Positions 14,989-24,865 of a DNA stretch of 64,000 nt are shown in pieces (position 1 is the stretch's first letter; the number at the start of each line of letters is the position of its first letter). The position numbers and the translations under genes are program-made. The notes beneath the pieces are model-generated. The model saw only the letters and a list, made by a program, of their open reading frames with translations. It ran no database searches and was not told the DNA's origin. The DNA comes from Granulibacter bethesdensis (GTDB lineage: Bacteria > Pseudomonadota > Alphaproteobacteria > Acetobacterales > Acetobacteraceae). Where the stretch lies: the NCBI RefSeq assembly GCF_001889525.1, contig NZ_CP018192.1, positions 2,626,742 to 2,690,741 on the forward strand, read 5' to 3'.

Positions 14989-17961
14989 TTGACAAGCAAG
15001 ATCGTAGCCAGGCGGGTTGAAACCGGCCTCAATATTACGTTTAAGCCTTTTATGCTCTCCACAATGCCGGAATTCGCTTCCGTCGTGCTGGATCAGATAC
15101 TGACCGCCACCATCCCCCTCAAGCCCGGCAAAGGCGGCACTCTCATCGCCGATATTGCTCTGCCGGATTCCCAGATTCTTCAGACGCTTGAACTGCTGGA
15201 TCCCGCCTCCGGACGGTCTCTGTTCGATGCCCCTTATTCCCTGGCAGATTTCTACAGCCTTGAAGCTGAAGAACCTACTGTGAGCGACGGGCGGCTGACC
15301 GGGCGCTTTTCCGCCAGCGCCTTTCTGGCAGACCGGCTTCTGGTCGATCTGACCACTGAAAACGATACGATCGTCGCACGTGGTTTCGCCATACGGCAGA
15401 AAAAAACCGCCCGCATCGCCCATTATACGTTCGACATCCCCCTCTCCCTGATGTGCCGGCCGGATGAAAAAATCATCACCATCATCCGTATTGCCGGAGC
15501 CGTCATTCATGCCCCGGTGACTATCACCGCACGGGATATCGGATGGCTCGGTTTCGTGGATCTGGTGCAGACTGGTCTGATATCCGGCTGGGCCATTGAT
15601 CTGACCGGGGCCGGTCGCCGGGTAGCACTGGATCTGATCGTCAATAACGAGGTCATGTCGCAGATTATCGCAGATGATTTCCGACCTGATCTGCAACAGA
15701 CCGGAATCAGTGATGGGCATTCCGCCTTTTCATTCAGCCTGACGGCAAAACCGGGATTCAAAGGTCCCTCTCCGGCACGCGTCGTCGTCTCCGGAACGGA
15801 AATGACCCTGATCAATGGATCATTCCAGGCCACGCCACCTTCCAGTATTCGCGGCTGTTTCGACATTCTGCATGGCATGTCCGCCCATGGTTGGGCCGTT
15901 GATCTGGATAATCCGAAAAAACCGGTCAAGGTGGAAGCCGTCTGCAACGGCAATATCATCGGCACCGCGGAAGCCAAACTGTTTCGTGGCGATCTGCTGG
16001 ACGCCGGCTATAATAATGGCCTCTGCGCGTTCAAAATCGATATTGGTGCACAGCTGCTCGACCTTCTCGGACAGGACGTGCTGGTGCGTATTGCCGGAAC
16101 GGATCAATACCTGATCGGATCACCACGGGTCGCACAACAGAACAAGCATATTCTGCGTTATCTTCAGCCACATCGGGATGTTCCGCCTGCTGTCCTGCCG
16201 CGTCTGAAACGGATGATGAATTATCGGGCCGGTGCAGTGCGTCTTTCAATCGTCATGCCGGTGTATAATACACCACAGGATTGGCTGATCGAGGCCCTGA
16301 ACAGCGTCCGCGCTCAATGGTGCGACAATTGGGAACTGCTGTGCATCAACGATGCCTCTTCCGAGCCGCATGTCGAAACTATCCTGCATGCCTATGCACA
16401 GCAGGATCCCCGCATTCGTATCCTGCGCACGGGTAACAATGTCGGCATTGCACGGGCCACGAATTTCGGCCTGCGTGCCGCATCCGGACAATACGTCACC
16501 TTCATGGATCATGACGATTATCTGGAGCCTGATGCCGTCTATCATCTGCTGAAAGCAGCCGGAGAAACACGGGCTGATTTCATCTATTCTGATGAAGCCA
16601 CCACGGATGAAAACATTGCCAGCATTGCCGAAGTACGTGGTAGGCCTGCTTTCTCCCATGACTATTATCTGTCCCACCCCTATATCGTGCATATGCTCTG
16701 CCTGAAACGCGAGGTGGCCCACCAGCTGGGCGGGTGGGATGAAAGCATGGCGATTTCAGCGGATGTGGATTTCGTCCTGCGAATCATCGAACATGCCCGC
16801 ACCATCGCCCATGTTCCACGGGTGTTGTATCGCTGGCGTACCCATAGCGGCAGCACCGGCCATTCCAAGAAACAGCAGGTTATGGAGGCCACGCAGAAAG
16901 CCATTCAGGCGCATCTTGATCGCCTGAAAACCGGTGCGACGGTCGAGGAAGGGGTATGGTTCAATCAGTTCCGCATCAACTGGCCGAAAAGTAAGGGCAG
17001 GGTACTGATCGTTATCCCGACCAAGAACAAGGCCGATCTGGTCCAAACCGCGGTCGAGTCCATCGAGCGAACCACCCCGCCTGATGTGGATTACCGCATC
17101 GTCGTGGTTGATCATGAATCCACCGAACCGGAAAGCCAGAAATATTTCCGTGCCCTGGCCAAACGGCATATCGTGATGCCGTATCAAGGCCCGTTCAACT
17201 ATTCGAAAATCAATAATGAAGCCGTGAAAAAGCACGGGGATGATTGTGAATTCGTCCTGTTCCTGAACAACGATGTCGAAGCCATCACGGATAACTGGAT
17301 CGACCGTATGCGCAGCCTTGCCAATCGTCAGGAGGTCGGTGCTGTCGGCGCATTGCTGCTGTATCCCGACAAGCGTGTGCAGCATGCGGGTGTAATCATG
17401 GGATTCAATGAATCCGCCGATCATGCCTTCAAGTTTGTCGATGCCTATCTGAATGACAAGGGGCGTCGCAATCTCGGCTATAATTGCAGCCTGAGTTCAG
17501 TACGAGATTATTCTGCTGTTACCGCGGCCTGTCTGATGATGCGGAAATCCGTATTCGATCAACTGGGTGGTTTCGAGCCCAGATTCGGCGTTGGATTCAA
17601 CGATACCGATCTTTGCTTGCGGGTCCGGGAAGCCAATCTGAAAGTGCTGTATGATGGCGCCACGGTTTTGTTCCATTATGAAAGCGCCACGCGCAGCCAG
17701 ACCAAGCAGGTGATGCATCCGGAAGACACCGATTATCTGCTGCAACGTCATGCTGCGATCCTGAAAAACGGTGATCCTTTCTATAACCCCAATCTTAGCT
17801 ATGTGACGCAGGATCACGTTTTGCGTGAAGACGATGGCTGCAAATATTTCAGTGTTCGGGTCACGGAAAAGCCGGTTCCCGAAACCACGTCTCCTGTAAT
17901 CTCATCGCCGAAACCGGTCAGAAAACAGAAGCGGCAACAACCACTGGCCATACCAGCCTGA
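14989..17961 (+). CDS. Large two-domain GT2 glycosyltransferase
   Basis: A 990-aa protein with two family-2 glycosyltransferase domains. The first starts near residue 417 (RLSIVMPVYNTPQDWL, then FMDHDD as the metal-binding acidic motif); the second near 671 (VLIVIPTKNKADLV, then FLNNDVEAITDNW, and GGFEPRFGVGFNDTDLCLR), resembling rhamnosyl/galactofuranosyl transferases of O-antigen and capsule loci. Residues 1-410 are beta-rich repeats (three modules with W-A-V/I-D-L and similar) of unknown function. The frame begins with TTG 14989 preceded by GAGG; no ATG occurs before residue 22, so the start is tentative. Probably works at the cytoplasmic face on a lipid-linked or protein-linked glycan. 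A strong terminator follows. Confidence 0.82.
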   Translation: MTSKIVARRVETGLNITFKPFMLSTMPEFASVVLDQILTATIPLKPGKGGTLIADIALPDSQILQTLELLDPASGRSLFDAPYSLADFYSLEAEEPTVSDGRLTGRFSASAFLADRLLVDLTTENDTIVARGFAIRQKKTARIAHYTFDIPLSLMCRPDEKIITIIRIAGAVIHAPVTITARDIGWLGFVDLVQTGLISGWAIDLTGAGRRVALDLIVNNEVMSQIIADDFRPDLQQTGISDGHSAFSFSLTAKPGFKGPSPARVVVSGTEMTLINGSFQATPPSSIRGCFDILHGMSAHGWAVDLDNPKKPVKVEAVCNGNIIGTAEAKLFRGDLLDAGYNNGLCAFKIDIGAQLLDLLGQDVLVRIAGTDQYLIGSPRVAQQNKHILRYLQPHRDVPPAVLPRLKRMMNYRAGAVRLSIVMPVYNTPQDWLIEALNSVRAQWCDNWELLCINDASSEPHVETILHAYAQQDPRIRILRTGNNVGIARATNFGLRAASGQYVTFMDHDDYLEPDAVYHLLKAAGETRADFIYSDEATTDENIASIAEVRGRPAFSHDYYLSHPYIVHMLCLKREVAHQLGGWDESMAISADVDFVLRIIEHARTIAHVPRVLYRWRTHSGSTGHSKKQQVMEATQKAIQAHLDRLKTGATVEEGVWFNQFRINWPKSKGRVLIVIPTKNKADLVQTAVESIERTTPPDVDYRIVVVDHESTEPESQKYFRALAKRHIVMPYQGPFNYSKINNEAVKKHGDDCEFVLFLNNDVEAITDNWIDRMRSLANRQEVGAVGALLLYPDKRVQHAGVIMGFNESADHAFKFVDAYLNDKGRRNLGYNCSLSSVRDYSAVTAACLMMRKSVFDQLGGFEPRFGVGFNDTDLCLRVREANLKVLYDGATVLFHYESATRSQTKQVMHPEDTDYLLQRHAAILKNGDPFYNPNLSYVTQDHVLREDDGCKYFSVRVTEKPVPETTSPVISSPKPVRKQKRQQPLAIPA

Positions 17962-17987
17962 TCTGATCCTTTCAGAAACCTGAATAC

Positions 17988-18020
17988 AAAAAAGGCCAGA
18001 CGCTTTTGTCTGACCTTTTT
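17988..18020. terminator. Bidirectional terminator between GT2 gene and rbfA
   Basis: AAAAAAGGCCAGAC / GTCTGACCTTTTT forms a stem with a GCTTTT loop; A-runs and T-runs flank both sides, so it can stop the plus-strand GT2 transcript and the minus-strand rbfA operon. Confidence 0.8.
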
Positions 18021-18043
18021 ACGATTCGCAGAACCCTACAGGC

Positions 18044-18460
18044 TTATTCGTCGAGATCCCGCTTAACCTCTGGACGGCGAAGCAGGGAATCCACATGCAT
18101 CGCGTACTCAAGAGCCGAGTCTGGCTGGAAATGCAACTCTGGCGCATAACGCAGCCGCATCACCTTGGCCACTTCTCCACGCAAATAGGTCGCAACACGC
18201 TTCAGATTAGGCAGAAGCGGTTCGATCTCACTGCTGCCCAGACGGGAGATGAACACGGTGGCATGTTTCAAATCCGGGCTGATCCGCACTTCATTGATTG
18301 TAAAAGTGGTCGTGGCTAATTCCGGGTCCCGGAATTCCTGGCGTGCGAACACCCCGGCCAGCACGTGGCGGATTTCTTCCGCTACACGCAGCTGACGCTG
18401 GGATGGCGCACCTTTCGGTATACCGGCAGGCCCGGAGGAGGAGGGCGGACGGCTGCTCAA
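18044..18460 (-). CDS. rbfA: Ribosome-binding factor A
   Basis: A 138-aa RbfA, which binds the 30S subunit and helps mature the 5' end of 16S rRNA. The family core is visible as [14 protein letters not shown] near residue 25, ATVFISRLG in the middle and [25 protein letters not shown] at the C-terminus. The N-terminal 20 residues are a Ser/Pro-rich extension. The ATG overlaps the infB stop (ATGA, 18457-18460). Last gene of the rimP-nusA-ylxR-infB-rbfA operon. Confidence 0.95.
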   Translation of the reverse strand: MSSRPPSSSGPAGIPKGAPSQRQLRVAEEIRHVLAGVFARQEFRDPELATTTFTINEVRISPDLKHATVFISRLGSSEIEPLLPNLKRVATYLRGEVAKVMRLRYAPELHFQPDSALEYAMHVDSLLRRPEVKRDLDE

Positions 18461-21204
18461 GCGGGAACAAGCTCCGTCTCATAGCATTCAACGACATCGC
18501 CTTCCTTGATGTCATTGTAGCCTGCAAAGGACAGACCGCATTCGTAATTGCGGGCCACTTCCTTCACATCATCCTTGAAGCGCTTCAACTGGCTCAATTC
18601 ACCCGTGTGAATGACAACGTTGTCACGCAGCAGACGCACGCCACAGCCACGCTTCACCACACCTTCGGTCACCATACAGCCAGCGACCTTGCCGACCTTG
18701 GTAATTTCGAAAACCTTGCGGATCTCGGCATAGCCCAAGAATTTCTCGCGCTGTTTCGGCGCGATTTTGCCGCGTACCAGCGCCTCGATATCATCCGCCA
18801 CTTCATAAATGATGGAGTAGTAACGGATATCGACGCCCTCGCGCTGGGCAAGCTCACGCGCCTGATTGGTTGCACGCACATTGAAGGCGATCAGCACGGC
18901 ATTGGAAGCCTTGGCCAGCTGCACATCGCTTTCGCTGATCTGGCCGACCGAGGAAAGCAGGGTGCGGACCTTGACCTCTTCGTGCTCCTGCTTCTGCACG
19001 GTGGAGGCAATTGCCTCCGCGCTGCCCTGCACATCGGCCTTGATGACAACAGCAACTTCTTTCTGCGCACCAGCCTGAATGCGGCTGAGCATCTGTTCCA
19101 GCGTGCCACGACCAGCGGCAATACCGGCGGCCATTTTCTCGCGGATTTTGCGCTGACGGAACTCACTGATTTCCCGCGCCCGGCTTTCGTTTTCCACCGC
19201 AACGAAAGGCTCGCCCGCCGACGGAACCCCGGCGAGACCGAGAATCTCGACCGGTGTCGAAGGCAGGGCTTCTTTCATCTGCTGGCCCTTATCGTCCAGC
19301 ATGGCACGCACGCGGCCCCATTCCGCCCCGGCGACGACAATGTCGCCCTGACGCAACGTGCCTTTCTGTACCAGCACGGTGGCCACCGGACCGCGTCCAC
19401 GATCCAGACGGCTTTCCACCACGGTGCCTTCAGCGGCCCGATCCGGATTGGCTTTCAGATCCAGCACTTCCGCCTGAAGCAGAATGGCCTCTTCCAGCTT
19501 GTCCAGATTCTGGCGCTTCAGGGCCGAAACCTCGACATCCTGTGTATCGCCGCCCATATCCTCGACCACGATTTCGTGGTGGAGCAGTTCCTGACGGACG
19601 CGGCCCGGATTAGCACCCGGTTTGTCGCACTTGTTGATGGCGACAATGATGGGCGCGTTCGCGGCCTTGGCATGTTTGATGGCCTCGATCGTCTGTGGCA
19701 TCACGCCGTCATCCGCCGCCACCACCAGCACGACGATATCCGTCACCGATGCACCACGAGAGCGCATGGCCGTGAAGGCTTCATGGCCGGGCGTATCCAG
19801 GAAGGTCAGCTTCTGCCGGGAGGGCAGAGTCACCTGATACGCACCGATATGCTGGGTGATACCGCCCGCTTCGCCCGCCGCCACATCGGTGGCACGCAGC
19901 GCATCGAGCAGCGAGGTCTTGCCATGATCGACATGCCCCATGACCGTGACCACAGGTGGCCGCGGCTGAAGATCGGAGTCGATATCGCTGATCCCTTCCA
20001 GACCGACTTCCACATCGCTTTCGCTGACGCGACGGACGCGATGACCGAATTCCTGAACGACCAGTTCGGCGGTATCGGCGTCGATGGTCTGGGTCACAGT
20101 GGCCATCATGCCCATGCGCATCAGCTGCTTGATCACATCGGCAGCCCGCACGGCCATACGGTTGGCAAGCTCACCCACCGCAATGGTTTCCGGCAGCACG
20201 ACATCGCGCACCACTTTCAGCTGATCAGCGCGCAGACGCTCCAGTTCCGCCTGACGGCGTTCACGGTCACGCTGACGACGCATAGAGGCGATGGAACGCG
20301 TGCGCTCATCCTCCCCCTCGATCGCAGCACGCACATCGATGCGGCCACCACGACGCGGCTCAGCAACGGCTTTTTTCGCAACCGGAGCGGCCGCTTTGCG
20401 CGGTGCAGGTGCACCGCCACCGCCTGCACGGCGCGGCTTGCGTTCTTCCTCACCCTCATCCCCACGTTCCCGCAGACGCAGCGTCTGCGGAGCGGACGGT
20501 GCTGCAACAGGAACCTTGGAGGGAATCGGCGCGGGGCGGGAGGGACGACGAATATCGTCCGACGGTGCTGTGCGAGAGGGGGCAGACCGCGAAGAAGGGG
20601 CAGCCGTACGCTCACGCTGGGCCGGAGGAGGCACAGGAGGAGCCTCGGCCGGCGGCGCGGATTCAGCGGCCTTACGGGCCGCTTCTGCGGCAATCCGGTC
20701 GGCCTCTTCCTGTTCCTTGCGACGTTCCTCTTCTTCAGCGGCGCGTTTGGCTTCTTCCTCGCGGCGGCGTGCTTCCTCGGCAGCAGAGAGGATCGAGATC
20801 TTCTCCTGCTCGCGGCGCTCCACCTCACGGCGCGCGGCCTCGATACGTTGCTGTTCCAGCACGCGCTGGCGAATAGCCAGTTCCTGCGCCGTCAGAGCGC
20901 GGCCTGCGCCCCCGGCACCACCACGACCGGAGCCGCGATTACCACCACCGCTGCGTGGCGTACCCTGTGGGGCATTACCACTCTGTGGGGCGGGTGCGCT
21001 GCTGCTGCCGCCTTCCGGGGCCGAAGGGGTGCCGGGCTGCAATCCGCGCTTCTTGCGGACCTCAACCTGCACAACCTTCGAACGTCCGTGGCTGAAGCTT
21101 TGCCGCACGGATCCGGCATCCACGGTACGGCCCAGCTCCATCCGGCCAGCTGGCCGAAGCGACAGCCGGCCCTTGCCCGCGTCCTGATCGTTGCCTTCGC
21201 TCAT
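18457..21204 (-). CDS. infB: Translation initiation factor IF-2
   Basis: A 915-aa IF-2 that delivers initiator tRNA to the 30S subunit. The N-terminal ~370 residues are low-complexity, rich in Arg, Glu, Ala and Pro, as in other alphaproteobacteria, with a long charged stretch consistent with a coiled coil. The GTPase domain has G1 GHVDHGKT near residue 423, G3 DTPGH and G4 NKCD, followed by the beta-barrel and C-terminal domains that bind fMet-tRNA. Start is at ATG 21204, 8 bases after the ylxR stop. The reverse strand has a 957-codon open frame, a by-product of the skewed codon use. Confidence 0.97.
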   Translation of the reverse strand: MSEGNDQDAGKGRLSLRPAGRMELGRTVDAGSVRQSFSHGRSKVVQVEVRKKRGLQPGTPSAPEGGSSSAPAPQSGNAPQGTPRSGGGNRGSGRGGAGGAGRALTAQELAIRQRVLEQQRIEAARREVERREQEKISILSAAEEARRREEEAKRAAEEEERRKEQEEADRIAAEAARKAAESAPPAEAPPVPPPAQRERTAAPSSRSAPSRTAPSDDIRRPSRPAPIPSKVPVAAPSAPQTLRLRERGDEGEEERKPRRAGGGGAPAPRKAAAPVAKKAVAEPRRGGRIDVRAAIEGEDERTRSIASMRRQRDRERRQAELERLRADQLKVVRDVVLPETIAVGELANRMAVRAADVIKQLMRMGMMATVTQTIDADTAELVVQEFGHRVRRVSESDVEVGLEGISDIDSDLQPRPPVVTVMGHVDHGKTSLLDALRATDVAAGEAGGITQHIGAYQVTLPSRQKLTFLDTPGHEAFTAMRSRGASVTDIVVLVVAADDGVMPQTIEAIKHAKAANAPIIVAINKCDKPGANPGRVRQELLHHEIVVEDMGGDTQDVEVSALKRQNLDKLEEAILLQAEVLDLKANPDRAAEGTVVESRLDRGRGPVATVLVQKGTLRQGDIVVAGAEWGRVRAMLDDKGQQMKEALPSTPVEILGLAGVPSAGEPFVAVENESRAREISEFRQRKIREKMAAGIAAGRGTLEQMLSRIQAGAQKEVAVVIKADVQGSAEAIASTVQKQEHEEVKVRTLLSSVGQISESDVQLAKASNAVLIAFNVRATNQARELAQREGVDIRYYSIIYEVADDIEALVRGKIAPKQREKFLGYAEIRKVFEITKVGKVAGCMVTEGVVKRGCGVRLLRDNVVIHTGELSQLKRFKDDVKEVARNYECGLSFAGYNDIKEGDVVECYETELVPA

Positions 21205-21212
21205 CTAACGCC

Positions 21213-21845
21213 TTAACCCTCAATCGTGTCGCCGGTGAGTCCGGCCAACCGTTCCGCCTCAATCTCCAGCCGCGTGGCCAGAGCCCCCGGCGTAACCGCG
21301 ATATGCACAGCATGATCGCGGCCAAATATCCGTCCCAGTTCCTCACCGCTCAGCGGCGAGATGACCGGCACGGTCCTCTGTCCCGACAGGAAACGCGCCC
21401 TTTCGTCCCGGCTGCCATCCGCAGCCTGCACAATCAGCGCCGCCCGACCGGCGACCAGCCATTCGCGGGCTTTGGTATAACCCGCCACTGCCTGCCCGGC
21501 GCGGCGCGCCAGACCAAGGCAATCCGTAACCCGTCGTAGAAGGCCGTGCCGCACCCTATCGGTCAGATCGGACGGAACAACCACCTGTGCGCGCGCAGCC
21601 CTGGCGAAAGCACCCCGGCGCTGGGCTGTTTCTAGCACATCGCGCCGTGCGCTCAACCATATTCCCCTGCCCGGCAGGGTTGCCGTCAGGTCGGGGACCA
21701 CCGAGCCGTCAGGACCAATGACAAAACGGAGCATGCGGGCGCGTTCACCCTGCGCCCTCGTCACGACACAACGGCGCAGCGGCCCCCGCTCGTCCTGCTC
21801 ATCATCCGCGTTGTCCAGCGGCGAATCGTCCGGTACTAGGGGCAC
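21213..21845 (-). CDS. YlxR (DUF448) fused to L7Ae-like RNA-binding domain
   Basis: A 210-aa protein: YlxR domain first (RRCVVTRAQ near residue 22, then LPGRGIWLSARRD), followed by an L7Ae/L30e-like domain (LGLARRAGQAVAGYTKAREWL ...). This fusion is common in alphaproteobacterial nusA-infB operons and is thought to bind RNA. I place the start at GTG 21845, one base after the nusA stop. An ATG at 21872 inside nusA is an alternative; the AGGAGG at about 21860 is far from the GTG. Coupled translation with nusA is likely. Confidence 0.85.
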   Translation of the reverse strand: MPLVPDDSPLDNADDEQDERGPLRRCVVTRAQGERARMLRFVIGPDGSVVPDLTATLPGRGIWLSARRDVLETAQRRGAFARAARAQVVVPSDLTDRVRHGLLRRVTDCLGLARRAGQAVAGYTKAREWLVAGRAALIVQAADGSRDERARFLSGQRTVPVISPLSGEELGRIFGRDHAVHIAVTPGALATRLEIEAERLAGLTGDTIEG

Positions 21846-21846
21846 G

Positions 21847-23370
21847 TCAGGCGTGGTCAGCCTCCTGTTCCTCATCGGTGAACCAATGGGCGCGGGCAGC
21901 CATGATGATCTCGTTGGCTGTCTCTTCATCCATGGCATCGCTGCCGACGATTTCCACCAACTCGTCACCGGCCAGATCGGCCAGATCATCCAGGGTTTTG
22001 ACGCCCTTTTCACCCAGCGCCACCAGCATGGCAGGCGTCAACGTTTCGATATCGGCGATCTCGTCGGTAACACCCAGCGCCTTGCGCTTGTCATCCATCT
22101 CATTCGCACGGCGGGTCAGATCGACCTCGGCGCGGCGGATCAGCTCTTCCGCCACGTTCTCGTCAAAGCCCTCGATTTCGCTGAGTTCTTCCAGCGGCGA
22201 GAAAGCCAGTTCCTCGACCGTCGTGAAGCCTTCGGTCACCAGCAGGCCGGCGATCACGTCATCGACATCCAGCGCATCAACAAACAGGCTGGTACGCTTG
22301 CGGAATTCTTCCTGACGGCGCTCGCTTTCCTCGGCCTCGGTCAGGATGTCGATATCCCAACGGGTCAACTGGCTGGCGAGGCGGACATTCTGGCCACGGC
22401 GACCGATTGCCAGACTGAGCTGGTCATCCGGCACGACGACTTCAACGCGGCCTGCTTCCTCATCCATCACCACCTTGGTGACTTCAGCCGGAGCAAGCGC
22501 GTTCACCACGAAGGTCGCGGCCTGCGGGCTCCAGGGGATGATATCAATTTTCTCGCCCTGCAACTCGGCCACCACCGCCTGCACGCGGCTACCGCGCATA
22601 CCGACACAGGCGCCGACCGGGTCGATGGACTGGTCACGGCTGATCACCGCCATTTTCGCACGGCTGCCGGGATCGCGGGAAACTGCCTTGATCTCAATAA
22701 TGCCATCGTAGATTTCCGGCACTTCCTGCGCGAACAGTTTGGCCAGGAAATTCGGATGCGTGCGGCTGAGGAAAATCTGTGGGCCGCGCGGCTCTTCACG
22801 CACATCATAGATATAGGCCCGCACGCGATCGCCATTACGGAAGCTTTCACGGGCAATCAGCTCGTCACGGCGCAGCAGCGCTTCGGACTTGCCAAGATCA
22901 ACCATCAGATTGCCGTATTCGGTCCGCTTGACCACACCGTTGATGATCTCGCCCACGCGGTCCTTGAATTCGTCGTATTGACGGCGACGCTCATATTCGC
23001 GCACGCGCTGTACGATCACCTGCTTGGCGGTCTGCGCGGCAATACGCCCGAAATCGATCGGCGGCAGGGGATCGACCAGATGACCGCCAAGCTCGATATC
23101 GGGTTTGAATTTACGGGCGATATGAATCGGGATCTGAGTTTCCTCATTTTCCACGACCTCGACCGCCTCGGTCCAGCGGGACAGGCGCACATCACCGGTT
23201 TTACGATCGATGGTGGCGCGGATATCCTTTTCATGCCCGTATTTCGCACGACCAGCCTTCTGGATGGCCTGCTCCATCGCCTCGAGCACTTCTTCTCGGT
23301 CGATCGACTTTTCCCGCGCCACAGCATCGGCGACGAGAAGCAGTTCGGGACGGGAAATCGCCGTATCCAT
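21847..23370 (-). CDS. nusA: Transcription termination/antitermination factor NusA
   Basis: A 507-aa NusA, an RNA polymerase-binding elongation factor. The N-terminal domain (ISRPELLLVADAVAREK), S1 domain (about 130-200), two KH domains (including VGACVGMRGSRVQAVVAELQGEKIDI and LAIGRRGQNVRLASQLTRWDIDI) and a C-terminal region with helix-hairpin-helix repeats (ALGEKGVKTLDDLADLAGDEL) are all present. I start at ATG 23370 because AGAGGA precedes it and the translation matches the family N-terminus; a TTG at 23385 overlaps rimP. Confidence 0.96.
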   Translation of the reverse strand: MDTAISRPELLLVADAVAREKSIDREEVLEAMEQAIQKAGRAKYGHEKDIRATIDRKTGDVRLSRWTEAVEVVENEETQIPIHIARKFKPDIELGGHLVDPLPPIDFGRIAAQTAKQVIVQRVREYERRRQYDEFKDRVGEIINGVVKRTEYGNLMVDLGKSEALLRRDELIARESFRNGDRVRAYIYDVREEPRGPQIFLSRTHPNFLAKLFAQEVPEIYDGIIEIKAVSRDPGSRAKMAVISRDQSIDPVGACVGMRGSRVQAVVAELQGEKIDIIPWSPQAATFVVNALAPAEVTKVVMDEEAGRVEVVVPDDQLSLAIGRRGQNVRLASQLTRWDIDILTEAEESERRQEEFRKRTSLFVDALDVDDVIAGLLVTEGFTTVEELAFSPLEELSEIEGFDENVAEELIRRAEVDLTRRANEMDDKRKALGVTDEIADIETLTPAMLVALGEKGVKTLDDLADLAGDELVEIVGSDAMDEETANEIIMAARAHWFTDEEQEADHA

Positions 23371-23381
23371 GCGGTCCTCTA

Positions 23382-23918
23382 TCAATTCGGCTGCTGCGGA
23401 GAATCGGCCACGCCTGCGTCCTGGGCGGTGGCGTCGATCAATGCATCCGTCAGCACCAGTTTAGCCTTCTTCAGCCCATCCATCGGCAGGCTGACTTCCT
23501 CGCCGTCATCCAGCCGCAGACGAGCAGCGGTTTCGTCAGCCCCCAGCACCGTGCCGGCAAAGCGCCGGCGACCGCCGGGGCCGGGAATCGACATCTCGAC
23601 CTTTGCCAGATGACCGGCAAAACGCACCCAGTCCTTCACCCTGGTCAGCGGACGGTCGATCCCTGCGGAGCTGACCTCCAGATTCCAGGTAGACTGGATC
23701 ACATCCTCCACATCCAGCAGCGCGCCGGCTGCGTGGCTGATAGCCTCGCAATCGTCGATGCCGATCAGGGAACCGTCGGCACGATCAGCCATGATCTGCA
23801 CCGTGGGCTGCTCCCGCCCCAGCACGGCCACACGCACCAGTTCGAATCCCATATCGGCCAGACCGGGAGCGATCAATCCGGCAATACGTTGTTCGAGAGG
23901 AGTTTGCGCCACACTCAT
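23382..23918 (-). CDS. rimP: Ribosome maturation factor RimP
   Basis: A 178-aa RimP, needed for maturation of the 30S subunit. Family landmarks: [16 protein letters not shown] at the start, [23 protein letters not shown], then [23 protein letters not shown], which is the most conserved block. First gene of the operon; a hairpin terminator of the upstream gene ends 23 bases before its start. The C-terminal 25 residues are an unconserved tail. Confidence 0.96.
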   Translation of the reverse strand: MSVAQTPLEQRIAGLIAPGLADMGFELVRVAVLGREQPTVQIMADRADGSLIGIDDCEAISHAAGALLDVEDVIQSTWNLEVSSAGIDRPLTRVKDWVRFAGHLAKVEMSIPGPGGRRRFAGTVLGADETAARLRLDDGEEVSLPMDGLKKAKLVLTDALIDATAQDAGVADSPQQPN

Positions 23919-23940
23919 ATGGTCATACGTCCGAGAAAGA

Positions 23941-23968
23941 AAAAGGGCGGCCCGTGGGCCACCCTTTT
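23941..23968 (-). terminator. Terminator upstream of rimP
   Basis: AAAAGGG and GGCCC pair with GGGCC and CCCTTTT around a two-base GT turn, with one mismatch. On the minus strand it is followed by TTTTTCTTTCTC, so it should end the YihY-family gene transcript before rimP. Confidence 0.8.
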
Positions 23969-23995
23969 ACAGGCATAAGTATAGGAACAATGTTC

Positions 23996-24865
23996 CTACG
24001 CCTTTAACGTGTCCGGTGCAATACCTGCCTGTCGGCGGGCGTGCCGATCATCGGAATAGGCGCGGGTCAACTCGGCCCCGAACAGGAAAATCTGCGCGGA
24101 GTAATAAACCCACAGCAGCATGATCACCAGCGCCCCGGCAGCGCCATAAGAAGTCGCCGCATTGCTGGAGCCGATATACATGCCGATCAGCATCTTGCCG
24201 ACGCTGAACAGGAGCGCGGTCGTCACAGCCCCCATCCCTACATCACGCCATGCAATCACCCGGTCCGGCAGGATTTTGTAGGTTGCCCCGAAGATCAGGG
24301 CGATGATGAAAAAGGACATGGCGGCATTGGCCAGTTGCAGCAGTAATCTGGTTTCCGGAATAAAACTGTCGAGCCAATCGCCGATAGCGGCCAGCACCGC
24401 ACTGGCCACCAACGAGACCATCAGTAAAAAACCCATCGTCATCACCAACCCAAGGCTGAGCAATCTGACCCTGACCAATTGTCCGACCGTGGAGCGTGGC
24501 GGCTCCGCCCGCCAGATCACATTCAGCGTCGCCTGAATTTCACCGAACACACCGCTGGCCGTTATCAGCAATGTCCCGATGCCGATCACCGTCGCAATCG
24601 GTCCCGCACCATGCCGTCCGGCACTGGCAATCATGGCCTGCAATGCCTCGGCGGCCTGCTTGCCCATCAGACCGCCCAGTTGGCTGACGATCGCACCGCG
24701 CGCGGCATCCTCACCGAACAGGGTGCCTGCCACGGCAATGACGATCACCAGCACCGGCGACATCGAAAACACCGTGTAATACGCAATTGCCGCCCCGCGG
24801 CTGAGGCAGTTATCGGCGAGGTAACCCCCCGCCGCATCCTTGAGAATAGCAAGAATACGTTTCAT
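23996..24865 (-). CDS. YihY/BrkB family inner membrane protein
   Basis: A 289-aa protein of the YihY/BrkB (UPF0761) family. Typical features are the N-terminal DNCLSRGAAIAYYTVFSMSPVLVIVIA, six hydrophobic segments, and GAAGALVIMLLWVYYSAQIFLFGAELTRAYS at the end. Molecular function of the family is unsettled; it was once annotated as ribonuclease BN in error. The ATG overlaps the stop of the upstream permease gene (ATGA), so the two are co-translated. Terminator follows. Confidence 0.92.
   Translation of the reverse strand: MKRILAILKDAAGGYLADNCLSRGAAIAYYTVFSMSPVLVIVIAVAGTLFGEDAARGAIVSQLGGLMGKQAAEALQAMIASAGRHGAGPIATVIGIGTLLITASGVFGEIQATLNVIWRAEPPRSTVGQLVRVRLLSLGLVMTMGFLLMVSLVASAVLAAIGDWLDSFIPETRLLLQLANAAMSFFIIALIFGATYKILPDRVIAWRDVGMGAVTTALLFSVGKMLIGMYIGSSNAATSYGAAGALVIMLLWVYYSAQIFLFGAELTRAYSDDRHARRQAGIAPDTLKA

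Noticed and set aside
18343-21216. 957-codon plus-strand open frame
   Set aside because: Exactly antisense to infB, with His/Arg-rich low-complexity translation and no family features; a by-product of the skewed codon composition of infB.
21718-23613. 631-codon plus-strand open frame
   Set aside because: Antisense to nusA and the start of ylxR; no recognisable domain.
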